From contig JAUXNR010000047.1 of the NCBI GenBank assembly GCA_030682755.1, positions 1-5,642 of the forward strand: a stretch of DNA of 5,642 bases, given 5' to 3'. The translations under genes were made by a program, and so were the position numbers. Below the pieces are notes generated by a model. It made no database searches and was not told where the DNA came from. It worked only from the letters and a program-made list of their open reading frames with translations. Position 1 is the first letter of the stretch. Each line of letters begins with the position of its first letter. This document shows positions 5,143-5,642 of this stretch, one piece after another. This DNA comes from Flavobacterium sp. GTDB taxonomy: Bacteria; Bacteroidota; Bacteroidia; Flavobacteriales; Flavobacteriaceae.

Positions 5143-5642
5143 ATGAAAAAATTTGTATTAATTTTAGTTGTTTTTATTTCAAATATAATTTATTCACAAA
5201 GGGAGGAGTTAATTCTTAAATTAGTTGAAGAAATAGAAATTTCAAAATTCACTGATTCTGTAACTACATTAGATTTATATCATATTAAATACAAACCCGC
5301 AGAAGTAAAAGGTTATCTTAAAGGTGATACATTATTAAAATCTATTGCGATTTTTTCAGATTTTAAAAAAATTATTTACACTTATTATGATAAATCAAAA
5401 AAACAACCGATTTACGTTAAAGTTATTGATGGTTTAACAAATAAGATAGTACAGGAGGCTTTTGTTTTGGGTTATCATAAATATAAAACACTATATAAAT
5501 TAAACGAGGATGAAGAAAATGGTGACATGAAATTCATTATTGAGCGTTCTGATTTTTCAAGTGGAATTGGTTTTGCATTAGTTGAAAGACAAGCATTTAG
5601 ATATAAATTCACAGGTAAATTAGTAGAAGAGGTAACAATGAC
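5143..5642 (+). CDS. Secreted protein of unknown function (partial, runs off right edge)
   Basis: The plus strand is open from an ATG at 5143 to the window end: 166 whole codons without a stop, so the C-terminus is missing. The N-terminus MKKFVLILVVFISNIIYSQ is a clear Sec signal peptide with probable cleavage after Ser18, a common flavobacterial form. There is no Cys for lipidation, so a periplasmic or exported protein is expected. The mature part has charged helical and strand-like stretches (REELILKLVEEIEISKF at 20-36, AIFSDFKKIIYTYYDKS, KKQPIYVKVIDG) and no family that I recognise. Coding sequence is very AT-rich with A/T-ending codons, more so than the nuclease gene. It follows the gene at 4642 by 153 bases that hold an inverted repeat and its own -7 box, so the two are probably not a tight operon. 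No Shine-Dalgarno sequence precedes the ATG. Confidence 0.8.
   Translation, partial: MKKFVLILVVFISNIIYSQREELILKLVEEIEISKFTDSVTTLDLYHIKYKPAEVKGYLKGDTLLKSIAIFSDFKKIIYTYYDKSKKQPIYVKVIDGLTNKIVQEAFVLGYHKYKTLYKLNEDEENGDMKFIIERSDFSSGIGFALVERQAFRYKFTGKLVEEVTM

Overview
The window looks like chromosomal DNA from a member of the Flavobacteriia (Bacteroidota), probably Flavobacteriaceae. The signs are low GC; several TAnnTTTG-type -7 promoter boxes; signal peptides ending in 'SQ'; lipoproteins with V-x-S-C lipoboxes; no clear Shine-Dalgarno sites; and a secreted protein ending in a type IX secretion (T9SS) type A sorting domain. Genus and species cannot be named from this sequence.

Left part (1-3630). 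A lipoprotein gene on the minus strand runs off the left edge. It has the DUF4369 N-terminal domain usually found in front of a TlpA-like thioredoxin domain. It is divergent from a 655-residue secreted endonuclease I family nuclease (lamin-tail domain, Calx-beta-like domain, endonuclease I, T9SS tail), which ends at a clear hairpin terminator. A 362-base gap holds that terminator, a degenerate intergenic repeat resembling those common in flavobacterial genomes, and a weak promoter. A 168-residue lipoprotein with an NTF2/SnoaL-like (DUF4440-type) domain follows and ends at a terminator that works on paper in both directions.

Middle (3631-4641). A small Pmp3/YqaE-type membrane protein gene lies on the minus strand, convergent with the NTF2-like gene. 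Between them is a seven-unit heptamer repeat whose minus strand carries five GGG tracts just after the Pmp3 stop codon. The next 730 bases hold no convincing gene. They contain a 21-bp tandem array of 13 units plus a degenerate one, open in all three forward frames, then a T-rich repeat tract and a good promoter.

Right part (4642-5642). Two AT-rich genes of unknown function read rightward: a 115-residue single-pass membrane protein with a BamE/SmpA-like motif, and a secreted protein running off the right edge. A nested imperfect inverted repeat with a promoter-like box in its central loop lies between them. The right part looks like accessory DNA.

The genes do not form an evident pathway or operon; most appear to be single-gene units. 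I did not find a convincing new multi-gene system. The observations most worth checking are the 21-bp array, the G-tract heptamer array, and the inverted repeat between the two orphan genes.
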